NCBI GenBank assembly: GCA_040219275.1
Contig: JAVJSU010000043.1
Span: forward strand, 20,190 to 84,189
Source of the DNA: JAVJSU01 sp040219275
Lineage (GTDB): Bacteria > Chloroflexota > Anaerolineae > Aggregatilineales > Phototrophicaceae
Direction: 5' to 3'
Length of the DNA stretch: 64,000 nt
Shown here: positions 49,823 to 58,047 of the stretch, piece after piece
How the letters are laid out: each line of letters opens with the position of its first letter
How positions within the stretch are numbered: position 1 is the first letter of the stretch
Made by a program: the position numbers and the translations under genes
The notes under the pieces: generated by a model
The model's database searches: none
Told to the model about the DNA's origin: nothing
Seen by the model: the letters and a program-made list of their open reading frames with translations, nothing else

Positions 49823-50734
49823 ATGCTCATTACCCGTTTTTTTCTATTGCGTGCGCGTGATGGTGTGCTGATTTTTGGCGCGTTTATCGTCTATATGCAA
49901 ATCGTCGGTGGTAGCTTGCCCCACACAGACGAAATCGCTTATGTCGCCTTCGACCAATTCGAGACCACCAGTTCGATTCGTCTGATTGACCTCGAACGCG
50001 GTCTGTTTACGTCGCTTTTCACGCGTTTCGGGCGGATTGATGAGCTAGCTTGGTCGCCGGATGGAGAGATTTTGTATTTCGGGCTGTTTCGGGCGGAGAA
50101 TATCCGGCGTGATATCGCCGCGCTGACCATTTCCACAGGCGAATTTCGCTGGCTGACGGACTTCCCACCGGATAACAACGTGCCGCAACCCTCGCCGGAT
50201 GGCACACAACTCGTCTTCCAGCATTTTGACGAATTCCGCAACGATTGGGATATTTATCTGCTTGATCTGGTGAGCGGGGAAACACGGCTCTTTTTCGGCT
50301 CAAATTCGACGGAGGGTCGTCCGGTATGGACAAATGACGGGCAAACGGTGATCGTCGAAAAATATGAGACCGCTGGCGTGTGTGTCCTGTGGATTGCTGT
50401 TGATACTGGCATCTATGAGTCGAACACCTGCGGGGATGTCAGTGGCATTGCGTGGTCGCCGGATCGCACCTTGACCGCGTTCGATGTGTACAGCAACGGT
50501 ACATCAGAGGTGTATGTCGCCGATGCCACCGCCCAAAATTCACGCCAGATGACGCGCATGGGCGGGTTCGCTTATTCGCCAGATTGGTCACCGGATGGCG
50601 GACGGTTGGTGTTTGTGTACAGTCAAGCCAGTGGACTACCGGACGCGCTCTACACGATTGATCTGCTGGACGAAACCCCGCGCAGAATCACGCCGGAAAA
50701 TACGATCCACGTTGCCCCCACATGGCGACCATGA
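49823..50734 (+). CDS. TolB/PD40-type propeller protein, exported
   Basis: An N-terminal hydrophobic segment (about 13-30) is followed by propeller blades with the PD40 signature: LAWSPDGEILYFGLF, PQPSPDGTQLVFQHF, PVWTNDGQTVIV, IAWSPDRTLTAFDV, PDWSPDGGRLVFVYS. Two Cys in the fourth blade region may form a disulfide. It resembles the propeller part of 2116-3399. No Pal or TolQR partner is here, so it is not the true TolB of a Tol-Pal system. Confidence 0.75.
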   Translation: MLITRFFLLRARDGVLIFGAFIVYMQIVGGSLPHTDEIAYVAFDQFETTSSIRLIDLERGLFTSLFTRFGRIDELAWSPDGEILYFGLFRAENIRRDIAALTISTGEFRWLTDFPPDNNVPQPSPDGTQLVFQHFDEFRNDWDIYLLDLVSGETRLFFGSNSTEGRPVWTNDGQTVIVEKYETAGVCVLWIAVDTGIYESNTCGDVSGIAWSPDRTLTAFDVYSNGTSEVYVADATAQNSRQMTRMGGFAYSPDWSPDGGRLVFVYSQASGLPDALYTIDLLDETPRRITPENTIHVAPTWRP

Positions 50735-50752
50735 GGCTAGATGCGTCACAAC

Positions 50753-50812
50753 TGATAAGGGGCAGGGTAGGCGTGCAAACCGCTTGCGCTCCTACTACCT
50801 ACCCCTTGAAAA
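50753..50812. repeat. Palindromic element (AAGGGG…CCCCTT)
   Basis: AAGGGG…CCCCTT outer arms enclose GTAGGCGTGCAA / TTGCGCTCCTAC inner arms. It is similar in flavour to the family-B GTAGGGG palindromes and lies between convergent genes, where it may also act as a terminator. Confidence 0.5.
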
Positions 50813-50848
50813 CAGTCGTCATCGTTGCTTCTTGGTCGTCAACGGCGC

Positions 50849-51343
50849 TTAGAATTCTTTCGTCAGCCAATAGACACTGCGTCGTATCGCGCCGGTCTCG
50901 AAGAGGCTGACCACGTTTTTCGGCACATCTTGCACGGTACCGGTGATGCTATAGCCCAGATCAACGAAGAACGGGACGATGTTGGTCGTGCGAACGCGTG
51001 CGCGGATGCTCCCACGTTTGCGGGCGACATCTTCCGCCATCTGCACAAGTCTACGCCCGATTCCTTCGTGGCGTAATTTCTCCTGCACCCACAGCATGTC
51101 GATCACCAGCACATCCTGAAAGATCACGGCAGAAATCCCCGCCATGACATCACCTTCCACGTCATCCATGCTGATGTCCACCGGAAACGCGTCCGGGTTA
51201 TGATCTTCTAACAACGGGAGCACATCACCGATGCGGCGTGCCAGATATTTACGAAAGAAGACATCTTCTTCGCTGGTAACGTTAAACTGATAAGTGCCGC
51301 TGTCTCGATATTCGTACCCTAGTTGCAGAATTTTGTTAGACAT
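50849..51343 (-). CDS. GNAT-family N-acetyltransferase
   Basis: The 164-residue protein has the GNAT acetyl-CoA motif RHEGIGRRLVQMAEDVARKR near residue 92, preceded by VLVIDMLWVQ (beta-4) and followed by FFVDLGYSITGTV, which is typical of the C-terminal strand. The substrate is unknown. GAGG before the ATG lies in the last codons of a possible small ORF upstream. It may share a transcript with the APH-like kinase gene upstream. Confidence 0.82.
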   Translation of the reverse strand: MSNKILQLGYEYRDSGTYQFNVTSEEDVFFRKYLARRIGDVLPLLEDHNPDAFPVDISMDDVEGDVMAGISAVIFQDVLVIDMLWVQEKLRHEGIGRRLVQMAEDVARKRGSIRARVRTTNIVPFFVDLGYSITGTVQDVPKNVVSLFETGAIRRSVYWLTKEF

Positions 51344-51348
51344 AAGGT

Positions 51349-51486
51349 TTAATCCTCAGGCAAGGTATTTGCACATTTTTTAGCCAGTTGTTTGAGTGTG
51401 CTACCTTCCAGTTCGGTCTTCGTTTCGACCCTGATCTGGAAGCCGGTTTTTCGTCTCTGCCTTGCGGTTTTACTTTTGAGTGTCAA
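51349..51486 (-). CDS. Possible small basic protein, 45 aa
   Basis: A TTG at 51486 opens a short frame (LKSKTARQRRKTGFQIRVET, then LEGSTLKQLAKKCANTLPED) that overlaps the last codons of the APH-like gene and ends 5 bp before the GNAT gene. The composition is strongly basic. Upstream GGGG could serve as a ribosome binding site. Without conservation data it may be a chance ORF. Confidence 0.3.
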   Translation of the reverse strand: MTLKSKTARQRRKTGFQIRVETKTELEGSTLKQLAKKCANTLPED

Positions 51487-52490
51487 AATTGCATCCCCCT
51501 CCCCATTATTAGTTCGCCGGTAGTCAGAAAGTGTTTCATTTCTTCGACGCGATCGGCGATGATTTGCTCTGCGCGTCCTTTGATGTTCGGATTGTGAATG
51601 TTGCCTGCAAGCCACCTACAAGAGGCGACGTGCCGTGCCGCAACAAAGGCTTCCACATAGTCCCCATAAGCGGGGGGTTGTGGGCGGATTTCCGTGTAGC
51701 CTTCCCAGAGTGCCGCCCGTTGTTCACGGTACACAGGCTCATAGTGTGCGCCCCACAAAAACGGCGCGAGATCATACAGGTAATAGCCGAAGCCGCAATC
51801 GTCGAAGTCAATCGCCGCGATCTGCTCGCCGTTGAACAAAATGTTCTTGGCGATCAAATCCGCGTGGATCATGCCGTAATTGTGCGCCTCTTTGCCGATC
51901 ATCTGCATAACGTCCTGTGTACGTTGCGCTACCTCTTGCATAATCTGACGTTGATCTGCGCTAAACAGTTCATTTTCTGTGTCAGATTGATACGGTGAGC
52001 GTGCACCGAACAAGCCTTCCCAATCCAGTTGTGGACGGTCAAAACCATTATCTGGCGTGAACCGTTCCGAAAAAGTATGCAGGTGAGCGGCGAATCTACC
52101 GATCTGCCGTGCCTGCGCTAATGTTAATTCGAATGGTTTGATGCTCTGCCCGTCGATCCATCCAAAGAGGACGACGCTTGATTGCAGACCCTCATCACCC
52201 AATGCGCCTTCATAAAGGGGCGCGAGTGGCTGTGGCACGATCAGATCAGTCGCTTCACGGATGGCGCTTAACCATGCCAGTTCCGCGTTGATACCTGCCT
52301 GTGTGCGGTTCTCAGGACGATGAACGCGTAGCACCGCGTGAACATCCCCGTTGACCTCGTACACCGCGTTATTGGTGTAATTGAGCAAGGTCAGGCGCGC
52401 ATCCACCATGCCGTAATGGGCGAGGGCGTTGCGTGCGAGGGTGTTCAGTTGTGCCAGTTGTCCTGCTTTGTTCGCTTCTTTAAAACTCAT
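51483..52490 (-). CDS. APH/choline-kinase-fold phosphotransferase
   Basis: About 335 residues with a kinase-like fold. The catalytic loop IHADLIAKNILF supplies His209, Asp211 and Asn216, and AIDFDDCGFG supplies the metal-binding Asp228/Asp230. The order LRVHRPE, VLFGWIDG, catalytic loop, DFDD is that of aminoglycoside phosphotransferase/homoserine kinase type II enzymes. The true substrate could be an antibiotic or a metabolite. I start at the ATG at 52490. Between this gene and the next upstream promoter lies a 29-codon ORF followed by stacked terminators (52544-52809), so attenuation is likely. Confidence 0.8.
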   Translation of the reverse strand: MSFKEANKAGQLAQLNTLARNALAHYGMVDARLTLLNYTNNAVYEVNGDVHAVLRVHRPENRTQAGINAELAWLSAIREATDLIVPQPLAPLYEGALGDEGLQSSVVLFGWIDGQSIKPFELTLAQARQIGRFAAHLHTFSERFTPDNGFDRPQLDWEGLFGARSPYQSDTENELFSADQRQIMQEVAQRTQDVMQMIGKEAHNYGMIHADLIAKNILFNGEQIAAIDFDDCGFGYYLYDLAPFLWGAHYEPVYREQRAALWEGYTEIRPQPPAYGDYVEAFVAARHVASCRWLAGNIHNPNIKGRAEQIIADRVEEMKHFLTTGELIMGRGMQF

Positions 52491-52543
52491 TTTGTCTATC
52501 GTCCATCGTTGTTTGTTAATGTCGTTCTTGCTACAAATAAAAA

Positions 52544-52565
52544 CAGCCACGAGTCGTCGTGGCTG
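52544..52565 (-). terminator. Terminator B upstream of the APH-like gene
   Basis: On the minus strand CAGCCACGA pairs perfectly with TCGTGGCTG around a CGAC loop and is followed by a T-rich run (52535-52543). It ends 50 bp before the APH-like start codon. Confidence 0.85.
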
Positions 52566-52641
52566 TCGGTTTGCTGGTCAATGAGCGCAGGTTTTTTGCT
52601 GGCGCTCAGATCGCAAGTGTCCTATGAACTGAATCACAAAA

Positions 52642-52683
52642 CAGCCACGTAAGAGGAGGCGGCTCGCCTTTCCTCCGTGACTG
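52642..52683 (-). terminator. Hairpin A, terminator-like, after the leader ORF
   Basis: Minus strand: CAGTCACG, GAGGA, GGCG pair with CGCC, TCCTC and CGTGGCTG (one G-T), with small internal loops, then TTTTG. Its 3' arm CGTGGCTGTTTT is the same as that of terminator B, so the two 5' arms could compete. Confidence 0.65.
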
Positions 52684-52719
52684 CGTAATCGCTATAGGAA
52701 CCTGTGTTTCGTTAGGGTT

Positions 52720-52809
52720 CTATCGCACGCAATCAGCAGGAGGTGGCACGTTCGCCGGAATTCCTTGAAGGGTGATGAATTTGATGCCTTGCGGATTGAT
52801 ATTAACCAT
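52720..52809 (-). CDS. 29-aa leader or small peptide ORF
   Basis: ATG at 52809, eight bases after AGGAG, opens MVNINPQGIKFITLQGIPAN followed by VPPPADCVR and a TAG. It is placed between a good promoter and two terminator hairpins, upstream of the APH-like gene, which is the layout of an attenuation leader peptide. The three consecutive Pro codons could stall ribosomes. It could instead be an independent small protein. I know of no family. Confidence 0.5.
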   Translation of the reverse strand: MVNINPQGIKFITLQGIPANVPPPADCVR

Positions 52810-52863
52810 CGAACACTTCTCCTGCGTCACTACTTGCTTGCTAAAATTGGTCAATCAGACAAA

Positions 52864-52893
52864 AGAATAGCACGAAAAACGACCCTGAGTCAA
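52864..52893 (-). promoter_or_regulatory. Sigma-70-like promoter for the leader ORF
   Basis: TTGACT (52888-52893) and TATTCT (52864-52869) on the minus strand are separated by 18 bases. Predicted initiation near 52857 leaves about 48 nt before the small ORF. Confidence 0.65.
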
Positions 52894-53026
52894 CTTAATA
52901 AGCTAAATTGGTCTTTCATGAACTGTAATGAACTTTACGCATTTTGTAACACAACCAGTAACATCTCGATTGCGCCTATGTAACCTGATATTTGGTGACG
53001 TTAGATAGTCGTGAAAATAGCTTTTT

Positions 53027-53056
53027 GCTAAGAGCTAAGAGCCAATAGCCAATAGC
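53027..53056. repeat. 7-bp-period degenerate repeat
   Basis: GCTAAGAGCTAAGAGCCAAT followed by AGCCAATAGCT, repeating (A)GCTAAG/AGCCAAT heptamers just downstream of the methyltransferase stop. Confidence 0.6.
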
Positions 53057-53062
53057 TCCCCT

Positions 53063-53953
53063 TCACTTCTCGCCCCACAAATAGGCGACGGCTCGGCGGG
53101 ATTGCCCGTTACCCGCTTCGACTTGCTTACGCATATAATTCAAAAAACGGGGTTGTTCATCTGCGGTGAGTGCTTGTTGAACCGCCTCGCGTAAAGTGGG
53201 GACGAGTGGGTTGGGCGCGGTATTGAGCATGGAGTCCCAATCGGGCATTTCGCTGGCGCGGAAGGGCGTGATAGACGCGACCAATTCAAGATTTACCTCA
53301 CGGAAACCGGCTTCTTCGGCGAAACGGATCAAATCGCGCTCGTCAAAATCCAGCATGGGGTCATCGTCAGGTTGAATCGCCTGATAGATCGCCTTTACTT
53401 TTTCCGCTAATTCTTGCACGGGCGAGGCATCAAACCCATAGAAAAGGTGTGGCGGTTGCGGATGTCCAAAACTGTTGATCGGCTCAAACAGTGAAAACGT
53501 CCCGCCTTGCTTCAAGACGCGATAAAACGACTCGAACGCCGCCCGTTTATCCTTGACGTAAATCAGCACAGAGCGCGTCGTCACCACATCCACCGAGGCA
53601 TCACCGAAAGGTTCGAGCGTCGCCGCATCTGCCTGCACGAAATCGCATCGAGCAGAAACGTCCACCCCCATTTCAGCGGCGAGGGCTTGCGTGTGCGTCA
53701 GCAAATCCTGAGAAATATCGCTGAAAATCACTTTACCATCGGGCAGGCTATTCAGCGCGCCGAATCCAATCAAGCCGTCGCCACAGCCGACATCGAGCAA
53801 GGTTTCGTCGCCAGCAAGGGAGGCGTGCTCAAGCACCTTGTCGCGCATCGGCTCCAGCCATGCCAACATGCGGCGATGCAGGGCTTCATCGCCACCATGT
53901 CGCCGTTCAAGAAGCCATTGCGTCCACTTGTCTTTCGGGTTGGATTCGGTCAC
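53063..53953 (-). CDS. SAM-dependent methyltransferase (UbiE-like class I)
   Basis: About 296 residues. The SAM motif LLDVGCGDGLIGFG lies near residue 52, FSDISQDLL is the acidic end of strand 2, DFVQADAATLEPFGDASVDV is motif III/post-II and VVTTRSVLIYV is motif IV-like. The C-terminal part (FDERDLIRFAEEAGFREVNL) suits small-molecule methyltransferases. The GTG at 53953 follows AAGGGA at good spacing; a GTG seven codons upstream lacks a site. It lies downstream of livF in the same direction, but the intervening 7-bp repeat and spacing leave co-transcription open. Confidence 0.78.
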   Translation of the reverse strand: MTESNPKDKWTQWLLERRHGGDEALHRRMLAWLEPMRDKVLEHASLAGDETLLDVGCGDGLIGFGALNSLPDGKVIFSDISQDLLTHTQALAAEMGVDVSARCDFVQADAATLEPFGDASVDVVTTRSVLIYVKDKRAAFESFYRVLKQGGTFSLFEPINSFGHPQPPHLFYGFDASPVQELAEKVKAIYQAIQPDDDPMLDFDERDLIRFAEEAGFREVNLELVASITPFRASEMPDWDSMLNTAPNPLVPTLREAVQQALTADEQPRFLNYMRKQVEAGNGQSRRAVAYLWGEK

Positions 53954-53997
53954 TTGTAAATTTCCCTTATCCACAGTTTCTGGTGGCTGTAGGTTTC

Positions 53998-54022
53998 AGC
54001 TAAAAGCCAAAAGCCAATGGCT
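53998..54022. repeat. 7-bp-period degenerate repeat
   Basis: AGCTAAAAGCCAAAAGCCAA plus TGGCT, in the gap between livF and the methyltransferase gene. Confidence 0.6.
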
Positions 54023-54028
54023 TGAATC

Positions 54029-54823
54029 TTACCCCAACCAGCGTTTACGCCGTTTATAATGCTTCACATCTTTGTAGCTTTTGCGCTCGCCGGAGGTATT
54101 CAGCCCCAGATAGAACTCTTTAATATCCTCGTTATCGCGCAATTGCGCCGCCGGACCGTCCAGCACGATACGCCCGTTTTCCATCACATAGCCATAATCC
54201 GCCAGTTCCAGCGCGGCGCGGGCATTCTGCTCCACCAACAGCACGGAAACGCCTTCCTTGCTTTTGATGTCGCGGATGATCTCGAAAATTTCCTGCACGA
54301 GCATCGGCGCGAGTCCCAGCGAGGGTTCGTCTAGCATAATCAATTTGGGGTGCGCCATTAACGCCCGCCCGATGACCAGCATTTGCCCTTCACCGCCGGA
54401 AAGATACCCGCTGACGCGCTTCCGTAATTCACGCAGACGCGGGAAATAAGCGTATACCATCTCTAAATCTTGCTTATACTGCCGCCCCCCCTTGAAGACC
54501 ATCGCGCCCGTATGCAGATTTTCCTCTACGGTCAGATGGCGAAACAGCGGACGACCTTCGATGACCTGCACGATGCCTTTCCGCACGATGTCCTCGGCGG
54601 TACTAGTATCAATGCGCTCATCGTTCCATGTGACGTTGCCGCGTGTGATCTCGCCGTTTTCGCCTTTCAGCAAACCGCTGATGGCTTTAAGCGTGGTGGA
54701 TTTGCCCGCGCCGTTCGGACCGAGAAGCGAAACGACCTGTCCCTCCTCCACCTGAAACGACACCCCGCGCAACACCAGAATCACACTGTTGTAAATGACT
54801 TCAATATTGTTGATGCTTAACAT
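54029..54823 (-). CDS. livF: Branched-chain amino acid-type ABC transporter ATPase, LivF-like
   Basis: A 264-residue ABC ATPase of the LivF type. Walker A GPNGAGKST is near residue 35, VIEGRPLFRHLTVEENLHTG is typical of LivF (the E. coli protein reads RRVFSRMTVEENL), signature LSGGEGQMLVIGRALMAHP, and Walker B LIMLDEPSLGLAP. A short basic tail follows. It is the last transporter gene in the order livG, ligase, livH, livM, livK, livF. The ATG has no strong ribosome binding site. Confidence 0.92.
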   Translation of the reverse strand: MLSINNIEVIYNSVILVLRGVSFQVEEGQVVSLLGPNGAGKSTTLKAISGLLKGENGEITRGNVTWNDERIDTSTAEDIVRKGIVQVIEGRPLFRHLTVEENLHTGAMVFKGGRQYKQDLEMVYAYFPRLRELRKRVSGYLSGGEGQMLVIGRALMAHPKLIMLDEPSLGLAPMLVQEIFEIIRDIKSKEGVSVLLVEQNARAALELADYGYVMENGRIVLDGPAAQLRDNEDIKEFYLGLNTSGERKSYKDVKHYKRRKRWLG

Positions 54824-54831
54824 ATATTTAT

Positions 54832-54867
54832 TTAGCCCTTAGCTATTGGCTATTGGCTATTAGCTTT
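54832..54867. repeat. 7-bp-period degenerate repeat
   Basis: TTAGCCCTTAGCTATTGGCT followed by ATTGGCTATTAGCTTT: heptamers TTGGCTA, TTGGCTA, TTAGCTT. It sits immediately upstream of the livF start. Confidence 0.7.
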
Positions 54868-54942
54868 CTCAATTTGTGAAGGCTTTATTGCGTTCTGGTA
54901 TTTTAGGTTACTGTTTTAAGGCAGAATTTCGCTATTTTTTTA

Positions 54943-54980
54943 CCAATAACCAGAAGCTAAAAGCTAAAAGCTAAAAGCCA
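54943..54980. repeat. 7-bp-period degenerate repeat
   Basis: AGCTAAA occurs three times in succession, preceded by CCAATAACCAGA and followed by AGCCA. Together with the 54832 array it forms an inverted pair around about 75 bp. Confidence 0.7.
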
Positions 54981-54995
54981 GTCGCGCTTATTATT

Positions 54996-55030
54996 AAAAA
55001 GGGGCAACGGAAAGTGTCCCGCGCCCCTTA
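54996..55030 (-). terminator. Terminator after livK
   Basis: On the minus strand TAAGGGGC pairs with GCCCCTTT around a 17-base loop and is followed by TTTTTAATAAT. It lies about 23 bp past the livK stop and separates it from livF, which would limit read-through. Confidence 0.7.
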
Positions 55031-55052
55031 GATTTTACGCTAAACGGTCAGA

Positions 55053-56462
55053 TTAACCGCCATCCATCATCATACCCGGACGTAAGTCAGGTGCAGATGC
55101 AAAGTCAGTCAACGGCACGAGAATTGGCACGAAGATTTGACCTGTTTCAGTCGGGACAATCAGTGCATCTTCGCCGGAAGTCGCCGGACCGGTCATGTCA
55201 GCATTCAGGAATGCCAGCATCGCCATACGGTTATTCGGCACAGAACGAAGTTCACCACCCGCGAAGCTGATCGGGGTCAAGCCAAGTGGTGAATATTCCA
55301 CGCTTTCCAGTAAATCATAAATCTGTGCACCATCGACTGCCGCAACGCTACCCGCCGCATTTGCCGCCTGTGTATACAGTTCGATGTACAGATCAACGGT
55401 TGACCAGCCGAGCAGGTATGAAATGTTCTGGGTCGGCAGGGAGCGTTCGTTGAGGGCGGCTTGTTCGTTCAACAGGGCAATACCCGGCAATTGACGTTCT
55501 GTCCACCAGTTGAAGGGCAAGGAGCCGATCAAACCGTTGACCGATGGCAATCCGTCTTCGCCCAGTGTTTGACCACTGCTCACCAGACCCACCGAGGTAT
55601 CCAGTGCCCAGTTTACACCGGCAAGCATGACTTCATTTTCCAGCCCGAGTTCGGTGACGGTACGGGCGACTGCCGCCGGACCGCTGGCAAGTGAGTTGGT
55701 GTAGAGGATGTTCGCGCCTGCATCAACGAGGTTCAACACATTACCGCTGATGTCTGTGGCGGTGGGCAGGAAGTATTCAGGCGTATCCAGCACAGTAACG
55801 CCAGCGGCTTCACAGTAGGCAATGGTATCCGGCGTATAGGCGGCTTCACCGAAGGCTCCGGGCCAACTGATGTACCCAATAGTCGGATTATCTGGATACA
55901 TATCCATCGTATCTGCACCAACGAAATCACAGAAGGCACCGAATTGATCGGCATAAAGCGGGTTTGTCGCGAAAATCCAACCCGGATCGTCGCCACTTTC
56001 ACCATACAGACCTTCTACAGAACCAGCAGAAATGATAGCCGGGATTTGATCTTCAACCAATTGTGCACGCAGGAGTTCGGAATCTGCGGAGGCATAGAGC
56101 ACGAACAGATCAGGGGTATCATCCAGTGTGGAGTAGTAATCATAATGTGCCTGTGTTTGGGCAAGGTCGCCGCCAGTATCACGGTTATCTTGTGCCAGCG
56201 TTGCGCCACACACGCCACCACGTTCGTTGAAGTAATTGATGGCATCTTCAAAACCAGCCAGCAACGGTTGGGTGATGAAGGCAAACGAACCACTGATGTC
56301 ACCGAAATGGTAAATGGTGATGGTTTCGCCGGTCAGATCAACTTCGCAGGCAGTATGGGTGATGAAATCAGGCATTGCCATATCGTCATCTTGCGCGGCG
56401 GCGGGTAAAGCAAATGCCGCGATAAGGGCGATAAGAAGGGCATAAAGCACATATTTACGCAT
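55053..56462 (-). CDS. livK: Branched-chain amino acid-type ABC transporter substrate-binding protein
   Basis: About 469 residues with a signal peptide (to PAAAQ near residue 24) and no lipobox Cys, so it appears to be released or retained by other means. The mature protein is of the Peripla_BP_6/Leu-Ile-Val-binding type: GETITIYHFGDISGSFAFIT, LLAGFEDAINYFNERGGVCG and a DTGGDLAQTQAHYDY block. The C-terminal lobe contains SYLLGWSTVDLYIELYTQAA. Substrates of this superfamily include amino acids, amides, urea and aromatic or fatty acids. ATG at 56462 with AAAAGGAC. Confidence 0.85.
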   Translation of the reverse strand: MRKYVLYALLIALIAAFALPAAAQDDDMAMPDFITHTACEVDLTGETITIYHFGDISGSFAFITQPLLAGFEDAINYFNERGGVCGATLAQDNRDTGGDLAQTQAHYDYYSTLDDTPDLFVLYASADSELLRAQLVEDQIPAIISAGSVEGLYGESGDDPGWIFATNPLYADQFGAFCDFVGADTMDMYPDNPTIGYISWPGAFGEAAYTPDTIAYCEAAGVTVLDTPEYFLPTATDISGNVLNLVDAGANILYTNSLASGPAAVARTVTELGLENEVMLAGVNWALDTSVGLVSSGQTLGEDGLPSVNGLIGSLPFNWWTERQLPGIALLNEQAALNERSLPTQNISYLLGWSTVDLYIELYTQAANAAGSVAAVDGAQIYDLLESVEYSPLGLTPISFAGGELRSVPNNRMAMLAFLNADMTGPATSGEDALIVPTETGQIFVPILVPLTDFASAPDLRPGMMMDGG

Positions 56463-56623
56463 TTTTAAGTCCTTTTCTTTACTAATTAGTGTGGTCAAAA
56501 TTTTATTTGTGAACTGCTTACACTCTTGATTGCGAAATCTTTAGGATGCCTCCTTTTAATTAACCTGTGTTGATCCATTATTTTACCGTATTCCGTGAGT
56601 CGGCGAAAATGCTTTAAGCAAGA

Positions 56624-57742
56624 TCAATAAGAATACGGGCGGATTTTCCATGAAATTTTCAATATCTCCCAGCGATAGGCGATGCCCCTCGGCTCCAAAA
56701 TGAGGAAGATCATCAACGCACCACCGAACAGGATGCGGGTGAGCGAGGCTTGAATGTTGGCAACACCGATAAACGGAAGCACGGTGGGCAACCAGCCGAG
56801 CATCCACGAATTGACATTCGGGATGATTTGCTCCTGCAAGATATTCACAAACCCGACCCCGAACAAGGGACCCAGCGAGAAGCCCGCGCCACCAATCACC
56901 AGCATCGCCAACATTTCAATGGAGGCGGCAAATTGTACCAGTGAGGGTTCCGGCGGCACTGTACCGGCTTCAAATGCGCGTAACGCTCCCGCAATCCCCG
57001 CGTACATCGCGCTGAGGAAGAAGGCTTGCAACTTGTAATTAAACACGTTGATTCCCAGTAGCTCCGCCGCGAGGTCATTATCCCGCACGGAGATAAACGC
57101 CCGTCCGGTACGCGTGCGGACGATATTCCGCGCCGCGAGAAACAGTATGACCGCCAGAATCACCGCGACATAATAAAACGACGCGGTTGGACCGAAACTA
57201 ATGCCGAAAAATTCTGGATTTGGCACTTCCAATGGACGTGTACCGTTGGTCAGCCCTTCCATCGGATAGCGCAACACCCACGGGATGATAAATTGGGCGG
57301 CGAGAGTCGCCATCGCCAGATAAAAGCCCTTCACGCGCAACGACGGCAGACCGAACAGCAAGCCGACAAATCCGGTGATGAGCGCCGCACACGGGACGGC
57401 AATCCAGAAAGCAAAGCCCAGTTCACGCGCAAGGATCGCACCGGAATACGCGCCAACGGTCATGAATGCCGCGTGACCGAGCGAAATTTGCCCCGTATAA
57501 CCGATGAGGATGTTCAAGCCCTGCACGGCGATGGCTAAAATGGCGATACGTACAATCGTGCCGATCCATGCTTCCGGGATGATGTTCAAATCGAACGGAC
57601 CCGCCCGCGTCAGCAGGGGTAAAATGAGAAGCAACACGAACAACACATTGGTACCGAGTTTATCCCACAGTGTCCGGTTGATGGAGATATTTTGACCGTA
57701 ATTTGTGTCAAATACCCCTGAAGGGCGAATATTTGAAGCCAT
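56624..57742 (-). CDS. livM: Branched-chain amino acid-type ABC transporter permease, LivM-like
   Basis: 372 residues with about nine membrane segments. LivM motifs: GLNILIGYTGQISLGHAAFM, GLPSLRVKGFYLAMATLAAQ, TNGTRPLEVPNPEFFG, GRAFISVRDNDLAAELLGIN (the EAA-like loop contacting the ATPases) and GAGFSLGPLFGVGF. The hydrophilic C-terminal tail ends in IRPYSY. ATG with AAGGAACT. Confidence 0.9.
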   Translation of the reverse strand: MASNIRPSGVFDTNYGQNISINRTLWDKLGTNVLFVLLLILPLLTRAGPFDLNIIPEAWIGTIVRIAILAIAVQGLNILIGYTGQISLGHAAFMTVGAYSGAILARELGFAFWIAVPCAALITGFVGLLFGLPSLRVKGFYLAMATLAAQFIIPWVLRYPMEGLTNGTRPLEVPNPEFFGISFGPTASFYYVAVILAVILFLAARNIVRTRTGRAFISVRDNDLAAELLGINVFNYKLQAFFLSAMYAGIAGALRAFEAGTVPPEPSLVQFAASIEMLAMLVIGGAGFSLGPLFGVGFVNILQEQIIPNVNSWMLGWLPTVLPFIGVANIQASLTRILFGGALMIFLILEPRGIAYRWEILKISWKIRPYSY

Positions 57743-57764
57743 GTAATAAGTTCCTTAGACATTC

Positions 57765-57797
57765 AGCTATTGGCTTTTAGCAATTAGCCGTTAGCTA
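57765..57797. repeat. 7-bp-period degenerate repeat
   Basis: AGCTATTGGCTTTTAGCAAT followed by TAGCCGTTAGCTA, just upstream of livM. Confidence 0.65.
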
Positions 57798-57966
57798 CTA
57801 CAATAAACTGACTATTTTTTGTTCGTTTTGCAACGCATTTGCGCGTCTTAGATTTTGAAAATCTCTCTGACACCAAAGATGCAATAATGCTTTTTAGTAT
57901 CTGAACACGGTTTCCAATCATCCACCCCATGCACTTCCCTCCTTAGTAAAGAAGTGGAGGTTTGTA

Positions 57967-58014
57967 AGTCTCCCCTTGCGAAGCGGGGGGAGATTTAGAG
58001 GGGGGATTAAAATC
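57967..58014. repeat. Dispersed palindromic element, family A
   Basis: AAGTCTCCCCTTGCGAAGCG, then GGGGGAGATTTAGAGGGGGG and ATTAAAAT. This is the closest relative of the copy embedded in the glycosyltransferase gene at 42150. Confidence 0.65.
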
Positions 58015-58047
58015 AAACTGCATCTCCATAATCCGCATGATTTCTCT

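Larger units (their letters stand above)
52491..53062. other. Leader region upstream of the APH-like gene plus repeat tail
   Basis: On the minus strand this gap reads promoter (52864-52893), small ORF (52720-52809), hairpin A (52642-52683), a smaller hairpin (about 52582-52608), and terminator B (52544-52565), then the APH-like gene. The part from about 53027 to 53056 is a 7-bp-period repeat. Each element has its own entry. Confidence 0.6.

Noticed and set aside
49823..50734. TolB of a Tol-Pal envelope system
   Set aside because: Only the propeller is shared. There is no amino-terminal TolB domain and no tolQRA or pal genes, and the genome type suggests a different envelope.
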